A stretch of DNA of 64,000 bases, from the NCBI GenBank assembly GCA_007570785.1, contig ML664152.1:5194776-5258775 (forward strand). Direction: 5' to 3'. Positions 54,567 to 64,000 of the stretch are shown here, piece by piece. The translations under genes were made by a program, and so were the position numbers. This stretch comes from Antilocapra americana (Eukaryota > Chordata > Mammalia > Artiodactyla > Antilocapridae). Each line of letters starts with the position of its first letter. Position 1 is the stretch's first letter. The notes beneath the pieces are model-generated. The model saw only the letters and a list, made by a program, of their open reading frames with translations. It was not told the DNA's origin and did no database searches.

Positions 54567-55289
54567 AGTGTTCTTGGCAGGAAATAAACTGGGTTCTTGT
54601 AGGAAATAAACACCAGGAAGCATGGGCTAGAGCTGGAGGGGATGCGGGATGGTTTAGGGTACACTGGCAATTCTGAGGGGCCAGATGAAGTCTAGACACG
54701 AAGTGACGCCTTCCTAGAGAATTCTGAGGGGCGAGGGTGTGCTGGTCACACCATGTTCTCCAGGCAGGGATTAGAATCATAAATGAGAATGGGCACCCCA
54801 TCTGGGACGGTGCCTGGGGATGGCGTGCACAGAGGCAGCACAGCAGTCCCAGGGAGGGGGCCAGGGCAGAGCAGAGTTTGGGTCAGGGATGCTGCTTACT
54901 CTGAGAGCCCCTGGTGATGGGAGAGGGCTGTGGGCACAGGCAAGTCAGCTGGAGGTGGACTTTCTGTTGTGAACAAAGTACCAGCTGGAGAAGACTTTGG
55001 GTGCAGGTTGCCGAGCACCTGTCCAGCACAGAATCTTGTGGTCTGGGGCTGAGAAACCCACCTGAAGGTGGCTGGGCTCCCAGACTGAGGAAACTGAGCT
55101 CAAGGCGGGGCCTGGTCATAGGAGCCTAATGAGGTGGAAAACAAAGCAGGATGTTTACTTCTTGTATTCCTGTTGATTCAGTATGTGGAGGAGGGCTTAT
55201 CTCTCTTTTTTTTTTTTTTAGCAAAGATTTTAATTTAATGCAGGTTAAATATGTGCCTGACATCATACATATTTTCTTTCTTAGTTGCT
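54567..55289. other. Unassigned, GC-richer DNA
   Basis: No gene recognised. Frames at 54565-55129 on both strands are proline/serine-rich without domains. A T run sits at 55207-55219. Confidence 0.4.
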
Positions 55290-55745
55290 GCTGTTCTTTT
55301 TTAATTTTAATTGGAAGATAAATGCTTTACAATGTTGTATGTGGTTTCTGCCATCCAACAACATGAATCAACTATATATATACTTATATCCCCTCCCTCT
55401 TGAGCCTCCCTCCCACCCCGTCCCACCCCTCTAGGTCATCACAGCGCACTGAACTGGTCTCCCTTTGCTGTACAACGGCTTCCTGCTAGCTGTCTATTTT
55501 ACACACGGCAGTGTACATATGTCAATGAAAAGCGAAAGTATATGTTGCTCAGTTGTGTTCGATTCTTTGCAACCCCATGGGCTGTAATGGACTGTAGCTC
55601 TCCAGGCTCCTCTGTCCAGGGAATTCTCCAGGCAAGAATACTGGAGTGGGTTGCCATATGTCAATGTCACCCTCTCCTTCCTCTACTGTGTCCACAAGTC
55701 CATTCTCTATGTCTGGGTCTCTTTTCCTTAAGAGGTCTTGTCTTG
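55290..55745 (-). repeat. L1 3' end split by SINE
   Basis: Antisense L1: 'ttttaattggaagataaatg', 'ctcacagcgcactgaac'-like 'catcacagcgcactgaactg', then a SINE, then 'ccctctccttcctctactgt', 'ccacaagtccattctctatg'. Confidence 0.82.
55528..55654 (-). repeat. Truncated Bov-tA SINE with 12-bp TSD
   Basis: 127 bp of the 3' half only, from 'aaagcgaaagtatatgttgc' to 'gagtgggttgc'. Catatgtcaatg at 55516-55527 and 55655-55666 is a perfect TSD, so truncation occurred at insertion. An extra 'gggctgtaat' repeats part of the cccatggactgtag block. Confidence 0.94.
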
Positions 55746-56570
55746 ACTCAGGTCCTGGGGAATGCTCCCAGTCACTGCAGCTAATGAACCAAAACTAAAT
55801 TCGTTTCCTTTCCTTGGACACAGAGCAGATCTAAGGTGGGACCCAGCCTACAGGGGCAGGAAGAAGCTTCAGTTTTTGGAGGCTGGAGGGTGAGGGAAAG
55901 AAAACCAGACAGAGGGGCACTTAGCAGTGGTTTTTGGGGTGAATCACATTTGAGAATCAAGATTGTGAAGATGTTCTCTGAAAGTGGACCCTGAGACCTG
56001 ACATGTGGAATCTGTCCGAAGCAGGGAGGGTGAATTGGCTGATAGGGATATTGCAAAACCCCAAGTTGTGTGATTTGAAAACAAACAATTATTCTAGCAG
56101 AAAATGAGAGACCAGCTTCAAGTTTTCTTGTTAAAGACTTGTTTCTAAACAGCTGAATAATTACTGTCGTCTATTTAAGATTTCCAGATGGTTGCTAAAT
56201 TTTTCTGCTTTCTTTAAGATTTCTCAGTCTTTTTACACTTGTCTCAAAGATTGCTATAACATTTCTAATTGAATCATTGCATTTACAACAAACATTTCTT
56301 GAAGGCCCACTCTGCTAAATAGTGGTAAGTAAGATGCATACAAACTTCCACTGGTATTTAATGAAGAGATGAAGAGGGCGTTGTGTGATTTCCTGTACTT
56401 AGGATTTTTTCCATTGTACTTACCATTAAATTAATATTGACAAATCAAACACTGATTCAATCAATTGTTGAGTGCTGGATAAAACAGAAAATTTCATAGT
56501 TTTTCATAAATATGGTATTTGAAGTTGACTGTAAAACATAGAATAGTAACAATTTGTGCTTTATTATTCT
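55746..56570. other. Unassigned DNA, AT-rich right half
   Basis: No gene or repeat recognised. Confidence 0.4.
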
Positions 56571-56583
56571 GCATAAGGACTAT

Positions 56584-57011
56584 GCAGTAGTCATGTACAC
56601 ATACGAGAGTTGGACCATAGAAAAGGAGGAGCACTGAAGAATTGATACTTTCAAACTGTGGTGCTAGAGAAGACGCTTGAGAGTCCCTTGAAAAGCAAGG
56701 AGATCAAACCAGTTTCAATCCTAAAGGAAACCAACCCTGAATGTTCATTGGAAGCTCTGATTCTGAAGCTGAAGCTCCAATCCTTTGGCCACCTGATGTG
56801 AAGAGCTGACCCTTTGGAAAAGACCCTGATGGGAAAGATTCAGGGCAAGGAAATGAAGGGGCAACAGAGGATGAGATGGTTGGATGGCATCACTGACTCA
56901 ATGGACATGAGTTTGGGCAAACTCCAGGAGATAGTGAAGGACAAGGAAGCCTGGTGTGCTGCAGTCCATGGGGTCATGAAGTGTTGGACATGACTGAGCG
57001 ACTGAACAACA
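56584..57011 (+). repeat. BovB LINE 3' fragment with 13-bp TSD
   Basis: Sense BovB from 'gcagtagtcatgtacacata' to 'gagcgactgaacaaca'. Gcataaggactat at 56571-56583 and 57012-57024 is a perfect TSD. Confidence 0.95.
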
Positions 57012-57024
57012 GCATAAGGACTAT

Positions 57025-57480
57025 CTATGGCTTTCTCTATTCTTTTGGAAGAAAATTAAGACTGTTTGAGGTTTCACTGGTTTGATTTTTCACTCAGACC
57101 ATTAAGTTCTGAGTGAAAAACAAATCTCAAGTTCTCAGAGTAGCCAGCTCTTGTGATGTTGTCTAAGTATTTGTCATTAATGTTCTTTAGGGGTCCAGTG
57201 TAGGACAGAGGGGTCCCAGGGCTGTAGCCCCAGCCCATCTGTGGGCAGCACTTCATTCCATTCTTGCATCTTACTCCAGGGGACTGAGCTTGAGGCTACT
57301 GGAGATTCTTGCTTTCTCCAAGAAGGCTTATATTTCCAGTTTTTTTTTGCTACTATTTTATTAAGTCTTTCTTGATGGTCTTCATCAAGAATATGTTTTC
57401 ATCCCTTGGGGTGCTCTTTGCATTTTTACTTCTCTTTTGGAGATCATATTTTTGTTTTATACGATAGGTATGTACTTATA
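57025..57480. other. Unassigned DNA
   Basis: A 60-codon antisense frame (57256-57074) has a non-repeat composition but no family that I recognise. No gene called. Confidence 0.35.
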
Positions 57481-57598
57481 TGAAAGTGGAAGTCACTCAG
57501 TCATGTCTGACTCTTTGCTATCCATAGACCGTATAGTCCATGGAATCCTCCAAGCCAGAACACTGGAGTGGGTAGCCTTTCCCTTCTCCATAGATGTG
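57481..57598 (-). repeat. Truncated Bov-tA SINE
   Basis: Only the 3' half is present: 'gaaagtggaagtcactcagt' to 'gagtgggtagcctttccctt'. The tRNA-like head is absent. Confidence 0.88.
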
Positions 57599-57721
57599 TC
57601 CCAATTATTCCAGATAAACTATACTCCTCAAAGACTATGTCTGTTCAGTTAGATAAATAGATGGATTGATAGATGAGTAGAAGGATAGAAATATAAATAC
57701 AGAAATAGGTACAGCTATTCC
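57599..57721. other. Short GATA-like spacer
   Basis: Degenerate gata/gaata-type units (tagatggattgatagatgag) fill part of it. Confidence 0.5.
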
Positions 57722-58360
57722 CTATTTAGTAGCATGGAACTTCGTGAGGACTGGGATCTTTGTCTGCTTTGATCACTGCAGCATTCGCAGCATCTGTTCT
57801 GGGTTAGATACCCACCTGTGCTTACCTGGCACCTGGAGATTACCCTTGTCTGGCTGTTCACTCCTATTTGGCTACTATCTCCTGTTTTCTGTCTCTCTTC
57901 CCCATTGTACCTCAAGATCCTGGTCCTAAGGCAGGTCCACTTACCTCTTATTTTACAGCATTCCTGTATTTTTCAATATGTGATGGACAAATCATACACA
58001 CCTACAAACTACAGATGGGGACGTAGTATTCCTGAAGAACTGAAAGATGCAGGAGGAAGAGGCTCCAATGTAGCACTCATGGCTCAGCCTCTCACTCTGC
58101 CATGTCTTTGCACAAATGTCACCTTAGAAGTGAAGCTTTCCTGGATGTGACCATCTAAACTTCAAACTAGAACACTTTCCCACTCAGCACTCTTTCCTTC
58201 TTCATTTTTCCAAAATATTTATGACCATGCTATACATATACTTGCTTATTTTTTCTTTCCTTGTCCCCCTGAGTCAGGGACTGTGTACATCTTCTTTGTA
58301 ACCACTCTTCATGGCACCTACTGGATAATAAGTACTCAAAAATGGTTGTTGAAAGAGTGA
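57722..58360 (+). repeat. L2-like LINE remnants
   Basis: The part at 57735-57800 (gtgaggactgggatctttgt) and the part at 58085-58360 (atgtcaccttagaagtgaag, 'gtccccctgagtcagggact', 'aaaaatggttgttgaaagag') follow the L2 3' end order in sense. Confidence 0.5.
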
Positions 58361-58477
58361 AAGACCACAATACAGTACCAAAATACATCTGAAGAATCAT
58401 GGAAAAGGTTCATGATTTTTGAAGTATTTAAAAAATATATATCTATGAATAAAATATTCAAAAGTAATTTTTATTTT

Positions 58478-58702
58478 TCATTGTATTGTATTTGGCTGTT
58501 CTGGGTCTTAGTTGGTTCACACAGGATCTTCACCACAGTCTTTGTGGTGGCATGCGGGATCTTCTTTTCTTTTTCAGTTACAGCATGCAAACTCTTAGTT
58601 GTAGCATGTGGGATCTAGTTCCTTGATCAGGGATCAAACCTGGGCCCCCTGCATTGGAAGCTTGAGATCTTAGCTACTGGACCATCAGGGAAGACTCTGT
58701 AA
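58478..58702 (-). repeat. CHR-type tRNA SINE (cetartiodactyl)
   Basis: The plus strand reads 'tgtatttggctgttctgggt', 'ggcatgcgggatcttctttt', 'agggatcaaacctgggcccc', 'tggaccatcagggaagac', the complement of a longer CHR-family SINE. Confidence 0.85.
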
Positions 58703-59403
58703 TTTTTACAAACAATTAAAACTTAATGATAGCTTTACATCAATGCTGTAATGTTCTTCTCTGTAGATTGGCTTGAGCTGGTGAAATTGGTTAAGGTCTT
58801 TGAAGAGTCCCCTGCAATGGTCCTTCCTATTACTCAGATGGAGATGCTGACAGTGGCCACCCCATCCTGAGGACAGTGTAGAATGAGGGTTAATGGGAAG
58901 ATGGATCCCAAAGATGGCTTTTTCTTTCCCAGGACTGATTTGCAACAATAGTTCCATGACCTGGGACAGGTGATTAACCAACCCAGTGTGTGGGCCTGGC
59001 ACATTCTCAATAGATGTTCCCGGGATGAAAGAATATCAGTGAGAATAAAGTTCTCCAACACTCCCCAGAAGCATGGATTTCATGAATGAAATTTGAAGCT
59101 TACATGTATTACATGCACGCATCTAAATTCAATGCAGAAACCACGACTGTGAATGTGCTGAGGCACTGCTTCGTTCTGCTACTACAGAATTCATAAAGGG
59201 TTTGTAGCATCTGGGAGAGGAGTCTAAGGGGAATACAAAGGACCCAACACAGGTCTGAGGTGGTATCTCTTAGTAAATAGATTTGGTTGGGTCTGCCCAT
59301 ATCTGCGTGAGCAACGGCTCAGGGGTGTTCCACTGTAGCCACGAGCCTCAAGTATGGCCGCAGTGCATTCTGGAAGCACTTTCTAACCACACACCTGTCT
59401 GCG
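58703..59403. other. Unassigned DNA
   Basis: No gene or repeat recognised. Antisense frames of 75-98 codons at 58706-59061 overlap each other in different registers and lack domains. Confidence 0.4.
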
Positions 59404-59625
59404 AGCATGCTAAGTCATGTCAGTAGTGTCCGATTCTGTGTGACTCTATGGATTGTAGCCCTCCAGGCATCTCTGTCCATGGGATTCTCCAGGCAAGAAT
59501 ACTGGAGTGGGTTGCCATGCCCTCCTCCACGGGATCTTCCCAACAGAGGGATAAAATCTGTGTCTCCTAAATCTCCTGCATTGGCAGGCAAGTTCTTTAC
59601 CACTAGCGTCACTGGGGAAGCCCTT
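59404..59625 (-). repeat. Bov-tA SINE
   Basis: Left end 'agcatgctaagtcatgtcag', right end 'ccactagcgtcactggggaa'. Confidence 0.94.
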
Positions 59626-60025
59626 CTATCCACACAGCTAAGCATCAATACTCTGCATGATGGTTAATAAGTGTCTTCAGCCTAAGTTTTAAGGATGCTG
59701 CAGACTGGAAATTTTAAAGATGAAAAGTTTGAGTTTCCAGGTAGCATGTGAATTTATCAAGATCTTGCCAAATTTCTCATGATTCTCTGTTTTCTCCTTG
59801 ATTAAAAAAAAGCGATAGCTCCTCTATCATTTTAGAGCTTACAGTAAGGGCTTCAGTGAGTGAAGTAATGAATTGAGAGATGGTTGAGAGTTTATTTGCT
59901 TCTTTTGATATGTAATAGTTACTAAAAAAAAAATGGCTGAGCAGTGCACACAGGCATACACACACACTTTCAACCCTGTAAAACTGGTCTCCCTGCTGAT
60001 TCCATAGTTCGGTCCAACCATCTGC
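59626..60025. other. Unassigned DNA
   Basis: Nothing recognised; short A runs at 59803 and 59923. Confidence 0.4.
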
Positions 60026-60415
60026 ATCAGTTCAGTTCAGTTGCTCAGTTGTGCCTGACTCTTTGCAACACCATGGACTGCAGCACTCAAGGCTTCCCTA
60101 TCTGTCACCAACTCCCAGAGCTTGCTCAAACTCATATCCATTGAGTTGATGATGCCATCCAACCATCTCAGTCTCTGATTTCCCCTTTTCCTCCTGCCTT
60201 CAAGTTTTCCCAGCATCAGGGTCTTTTCTAAGGAGTCAGTTCTTGCCATCAGGTGGCCAAAGTATTGGAGCTTCAACTTTAGCATCAGTCCTTCCAATGA
60301 ATATTCAGGACTGATTTCCTTTAGGATTGACTGGTTGGATCTCCTTGCAGTCCAAGGGCTCTCAAGAGTCTTCTCCAGCACCACAGTTTGAAAGCATTAG
60401 TTCTTCAGTGCTCAG
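60026..60415 (-). repeat. BovB LINE 3' fragment
   Basis: Antisense BovB, terminus at the left (catcagttcagttcagttgc), through 'gtggccaaagtattggagct' to 'cattagttcttcagtgctca'. The 115-codon antisense frame is element sequence. Confidence 0.94.
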
Positions 60416-61215
60416 CAGGGGCAAACATAGACTGTGGGCCCCACCTCACTTGGAGATGTGCATGGCAGCCTGGTTTCTCGCAGGGCTCCAGGTCGACCAG
60501 CAGTCTCCCTTGCCTGTCCCCTGTTTCCTTTTTCTAGTTAATTTTCTTCTTTTTCCTTCCTACTGGCTCCCTATTTCCCTTCCTCTCCTCTCATGGAGCT
60601 TCCTTTTCCTCTGTAGAGAAAAAGATGCAGGAAGGGAGAGGCTAGCCTTTTCTCTGTTCATAACCCAGGACCCATTTTTCTCCATTTGGAACATTCTGAG
60701 ATTTTCACTGTTTAAATCATTTTCTTTGGGTGACTCTGTGTGTGGGGGGTCATCTGCACCCTCCATGCCTCTCCTGTTCAGAGCATCTCAGTCCTTTTTC
60801 CAAACCTCCTTTCCCCACTCTGAACCATTGAAATAATGGGGCTGAATATAGAGGCTCTTTCAAAGTCTCTTGCAGTTCCATTTCTTGGGTCTCTCCTTGG
60901 CATCCTCGGGAGACTGAGGATGAAGATTGAGAGGAGGGACAGAGAAATGGATGGAGTATGGGCAGAGTGATGCTCCCCACCGTGGCCTTGACCTCCAAGA
61001 TCCACCCCAGCCCCTCTGTGCCCTGGCTCTCCTTTCCTCTGCCACATCACCCTACCCACTCAGGTACCATCCCTTTGTGCCAACCGTGCCCCGCCCCCAC
61101 CCCCAGCCAACCGTGACATAGGAAGCCTTCGAGTCTATCAGGGGCTACACACACACACTAGATTCGGATGCATAATTGACTCTTCGTTTCACTCGTTCTC
61201 ACTGCTGTCATTTTT
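60416..61215. other. Unassigned, GC-richer DNA
   Basis: No gene recognised. The 169-codon plus frame at 60327-60836 begins in BovB and is Phe/Leu/Ser-rich without a domain. A GC-box-like ccccgcccccaccccc lies at 61089-61104, but there is no CpG island. Confidence 0.4.
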
Positions 61216-61219
61216 CTCT

Positions 61220-61360
61220 CTGTGTCATGTTTTTAATTGTGGAAAACACTTACAACATACTTCGTACCGTTTTGACTGTTTTTAAGTGTACTATTCAGAG
61301 ACACTACACATATTTGCATTGTGCTACCATCACAGCATCCTTTGTGTATCATTTTTCATG
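61220..61360 (-). repeat. Old mammalian L1 3' region
   Basis: The plus strand 'gtttttaattgtggaaaaca', 'gactgtttttaagtgtacta', 'gcattgtgctaccatcacag' matches antisense L1 3' UTR. Confidence 0.6.
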
Positions 61361-61529
61361 TGCACATTACAATAACGTATTTCCTGATGTCTGTCAGTCG
61401 CTGGGGATATTTCTGGGCAACATGGACATTCAAAACAAAGGAGGAGTTTAAGTGAAAGATTCAGCAGGAAGGAGCCAAAACTCAGTAAGGTTTTAAGCGG
61501 CAGACCCAACTGGACCATTTACTCCTCGT

Positions 61530-61546
61530 GGCCAGCAGAGGGGGCC
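61530..61546. promoter_or_regulatory. Candidate CTCF-like motif
   Basis: The word ccagcagaggggg at 61532-61544 matches the CTCF core except for a G where C is preferred late in the motif. It is not inside a recognised repeat. Weak without a matrix score. Confidence 0.25.
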
Positions 61547-61612
61547 TGTGAGTCACGCCTTGAAGAGCCGCTGCTCCTTCCCCTCCCGCGCTGAACCCGG
61601 GGAAGACCAGCA

Positions 61613-61727
61613 GACGCAAGCGATTTCTCAGGGGGGGGGGGGGGGGGGGGGGGGGGAGGAGGGAGGGGGGTTCTGGAGGGGGAGCATATGTAAACCCATG
61701 GCGATATCATGTCATTGTATGGCAAAA

Positions 61728-61758
<31 letters not shown>
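61613..61758 (+). mobile_element. L1-BT 3' end with G26 and A29 runs
   Basis: Sense L1 3' UTR: 'gcgatttctcagg', a run of 26 G at 61631-61656, more G blocks to 61682, 'catatgtaaacccatggcga', 'gtcattgtatggcaaaacta', then 29 A (61730-61758). The long A tail and few changes indicate a fairly young insertion. The charged/polyproline frames here are artefacts. Confidence 0.9.
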
Positions 61759-61762
<4 letters not shown>

Positions 61763-62047
61763 TAAAAAAAAATAAATTGGGGAAAATTAGATAAAGCCAA
61801 ATTAGCAAAATTAAATATTTGCTGAAATTGAGTAAAAAAAAAAAAATCAGCGTCAGCAAACAAGCACTAGGCTATATAAACAGCACTGGGGACAAGCAAC
61901 GGTTTGGTTCTTCATGGTAATTTGTCCCACCACTTTTCATCGGTGAGAGAAGTCACCAGGGAAGAATAATTCTCCTTTCACTTCCAGGGCCCTTCTTTCT
62001 TTGTTAACAGCATTATTTGGGGCTTTTCAACTAGGTGGATTGTTCTT
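61759..62047. other. Unassigned DNA with a TATA-like word
   Basis: Ctatataaac at about 61871-61880 resembles a TATA box, but no reading frame or transcript evidence follows. Confidence 0.25.
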
Positions 62048-62262
62048 GTTTGCTGCTGTTCAGTTGCTAAGTCATGTCCAACTGTTTGCAACCCCGTGGA
62101 CTGTAGCCTTCCAGGCTCCTTTGTCCATGAGATTTCCCAAGTGAGAATACTAGAGTGGGTTGTCATTTCCTTCTCCATGAGCTCTTCTCCAGTCAGGGAT
62201 CAGACCTGGGTCTTCTGCATTGGCAGGTGGATTTTTTATCACTGAGCTACCAGGGAAGCCCG
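62048..62262 (-). repeat. Bov-tA SINE
   Basis: Left end 'ttgtttgctgctgttcagtt', right end 'cactgagctaccagggaagc'. Confidence 0.94.
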
Positions 62263-63561
62263 GAAAGAATGTTGTTGTTAACGGGGTCACTTAAGTCAGG
62301 GAGAGAGACCCTGCGGTATGTTGGTGTGAAATTTTATGTGATTTAGAGAAAATAAAGAAATTGGCCGAGGTTGGGAAATTCCTTGTACCTGAAATGGGGT
62401 GGGTCTTATCTGTGAGTACTCAAGTGCTTCTCCACAGTACCTGCAGCTACTAGCAATGTTATTTAGAAAAGACACAAAAATCAGAGCTTCCAGCCTCCAC
62501 ATTCCCAAGTGGATCCAGGTATGAATAACAAGGCCAGTCCATCTGCAAGGAGAATTTGTATGGAACAGCCGTGTTCCCTTGTCTACAGGCAGCTAGCACA
62601 TTTTTAGTAAATTACCCAGCATACAGAGAAGTCTTTAGAAAATAAGACCTTGGCAATTAGAGCCACAGATAGTCAGATCAAAACGAACTGTCAACAAGGA
62701 AAGTGAAAAAGACAACTCAATTATTTTTAAACCTGATAACCTAGAATTAGCTGAAAGAAAGCTAAACTTAAACACAAAGAGACAAAAAGGCAAAATACAA
62801 GCCCCAAAATCCCCATGATCCTTCACAAACTCGTACTAGAAAACAATTCGTTATCGGGGAGATAAAGTGCTCATTCCCCTTTCACAGCTCCTCATGTAAG
62901 AACAATTTCAGAAGCTAGAAACCAAAAAACAAGAAACTAAAAAATAAGTAATAATGCACACACACACACAAAAGACAAAAATACCCAGCAAACACCAAAA
63001 CCCTCTTCTGTTGCTTTTTATTCTCCTGCTATTGAAGTGCACTTTATTTGCCAGATCATCTTGCTTCCATCATAGCCAAAATACACTGAACTTTGGAATT
63101 TTCTTCCTTTCCTGTCTCTGGCTGGAAAATGAAGTTCTTAATGCAAATGACTGCCTTACATCTGACTATCTTGGGTCTCTGTAATGGGCTTGCTGACATT
63201 TCTTTGACCTCCTAGTGGAATAATTAGGTGCTCTAGTTACCAAGCAACAGAAAGTCGGGCGACCCAGGAGCAGAGAGTCCTGGGCAGGCTTGTGCAAAAG
63301 GATACAGTCCGCTTCTGAAGCGCCTCCTCCAGATGTGGGGGTGGGGAACTCCTGCTCCAGGGACTGGAGCTCCCAGGTGGCCAGCTCACCCCCTCTGTCC
63401 CTGGACAGTGCCCAGACAGGATGCTAGCCTGGGTTCAATCACAGCTCATGTGCAGAATTCAGTAAACTTTTCCATATTTTTCACCTTTTATTGTGTCTAA
63501 AAAACCACAGGTAACTTGTGCTCAGCCTCTTAAATATCGTTACAGTATTGTTAATAGGGTC
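62263..63561. other. Longest repeat-free stretch on the right
   Basis: About 1.3 kb without a recognised gene or repeat apart from a short (CA)n at 62956-62970. Frames of 60-76 codons lack signatures. The AT-rich part at 62560-62960 would be worth a conservation check. Confidence 0.4.
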
Positions 63562-63770
63562 TTGGGACTGGTGGCTCAGCAGTGAAGAATCCACCTGCCA
63601 ATACAGGGGACAAGTGTTCAGTCCCTGGGTCGGGAAGATCCCTTGGAGAAGGAGATGGCAACCCACTCCAGTATTCGTATCTGAGAAATCCCATGGATAG
63701 GGGAGCCTGACAGGCTATAGTCCATGGGGTCTCAAAAAATCAGGCATGACTAAGCAACTAAAACAACAAG
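63562..63770 (+). repeat. Bov-tA SINE
   Basis: Head 'gggactggtggctcagcagt', B box 'tgttcagtccctgggtc', tail 'gcatgactaagcaactaaaa'. Confidence 0.94.
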
Positions 63771-63779
63771 ATTGTTACT

Positions 63780-63935
63780 ATGAGCACAACATTGTATGGT
63801 GGATCTGTGGATCTTTGTCATCTTGCACAACTGAAACTTTATACCCATCCACTCCCATTCTCTCCTTGCCCAGTCCCTGGAAACTACCATCCTACTCTGT
63901 TTCCCAACCATTTAGAGATCACACAAAAGGGGGTT
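63780..63935 (-). repeat. Old mammalian L1 3' region
   Basis: The plus strand 'catcttgcacaactgaaact', 'ttatacccatccactcccat', 'ccctggaaactaccatccta' is antisense L1 3' UTR. Confidence 0.65.
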
Positions 63936-63952
63936 ATGCTGGCTGTGTCCTT

Positions 63953-64000
63953 TTTCAAAAATTGTATTATTGGAATTAACTGCTTTACAGTGTTGTGTTA
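63953..64000 (-). repeat. L1 3' end, cut by the window edge
   Basis: The last ~48 bases (ttattggaattaactgcttt, acagtgttgtgtta) match the start of an antisense artiodactyl L1 3' end and continue outside the window. Confidence 0.6.

Noticed and set aside
57074..57256. 60-codon antisense frame as an exon or retrocopy
   Set aside because: Composition is not repeat-like, but no protein family is recognised and no retrocopy hallmarks are present.
60327..60836. 169-codon plus frame as a secreted or membrane protein
   Set aside because: Its start lies in antisense BovB, and no domain is seen. Hydrophobicity comes from T-rich sequence.
61089..61104. GC box as evidence of a promoter
   Set aside because: A single C-rich word without CpG island, initiator or downstream frame is insufficient.
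61519..61863. Proline- and phenylalanine-rich antisense frame
   Set aside because: It is the translation of the G26 and A29 runs of an L1 3' end.

Overview
The window is nuclear DNA from a ruminant, most likely a bovid. The evidence is the density of three lineage-specific families: tRNA-derived Bov-tA SINEs (about 30 copies on both strands), BovB/RTE LINE fragments (16 loci, several ending in the actgaa-type tail) and ruminant L1 (L1-BT type) 3' ends. Older mammalian repeats lie beneath them: L2, MIR, mammalian L1, MaLR LTRs, a mariner MITE and a MER5-like fragment. I found no intact host protein-coding gene, no functional tRNA, rRNA or snRNA gene, no CpG island, and nothing prokaryotic (no operons or CRISPR). 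The region reads as intergenic or intronic DNA built from nested retrotransposon insertions. Family assignments rest on remembered consensus sequence, not a database search.

Layout. 1-12 kb: mostly unassigned DNA with truncated BovB pieces and two same-strand copies of a ~380-390 bp LTR-like element 5 kb apart; the first copy is split by BovB. 12.6-16.7 kb: the largest element, a BovB whose 5' part (endonuclease region) is inverted relative to its 3' part (reverse transcriptase and tail), with a 2.26 kb antisense L1 inserted in the 3' part between 14-bp target-site duplications (TSDs). 17-22 kb: SINEs, L1 and L2 remnants and two BovB fragments. 22.1-22.6 kb: an antisense processed pseudogene of ribosomal protein L26. 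23.6-31.1 kb: BovB, L2, MIR and L1, then a MaLR LTR continuous with an internal region and broken by two SINEs and an L1.

31-41 kb: L2, MLT1 and SINEs; a BovB tail split by L1-BT, both with TSDs; an MLT1 LTR interrupted by both an L1 and a SINE; and a solo ERV LTR (TATA box and poly(A) signal visible) split by an L1-BT 3' end with a 14-bp TSD. 41-55 kb: SINEs, a mariner MITE, microsatellites, MaLR LTRs, and a second probable ERV LTR split by a SINE. 55-64 kb: L1 interrupted by a truncated SINE with a 12-bp TSD, BovB with a 13-bp TSD, L2, CHR-type SINEs, and an L1-BT 3' end carrying a run of 26 G and a run of 29 A.

The only host gene trace is the RPL26 retrocopy. Remaining reading frames of note are decayed retrotransposon ORFs. 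I did not find an undescribed biological system. The more informative content is insertion history: twin-priming structures, nested TSDs, G-tract expansion, and a few repeat-poor stretches that may be regulatory.
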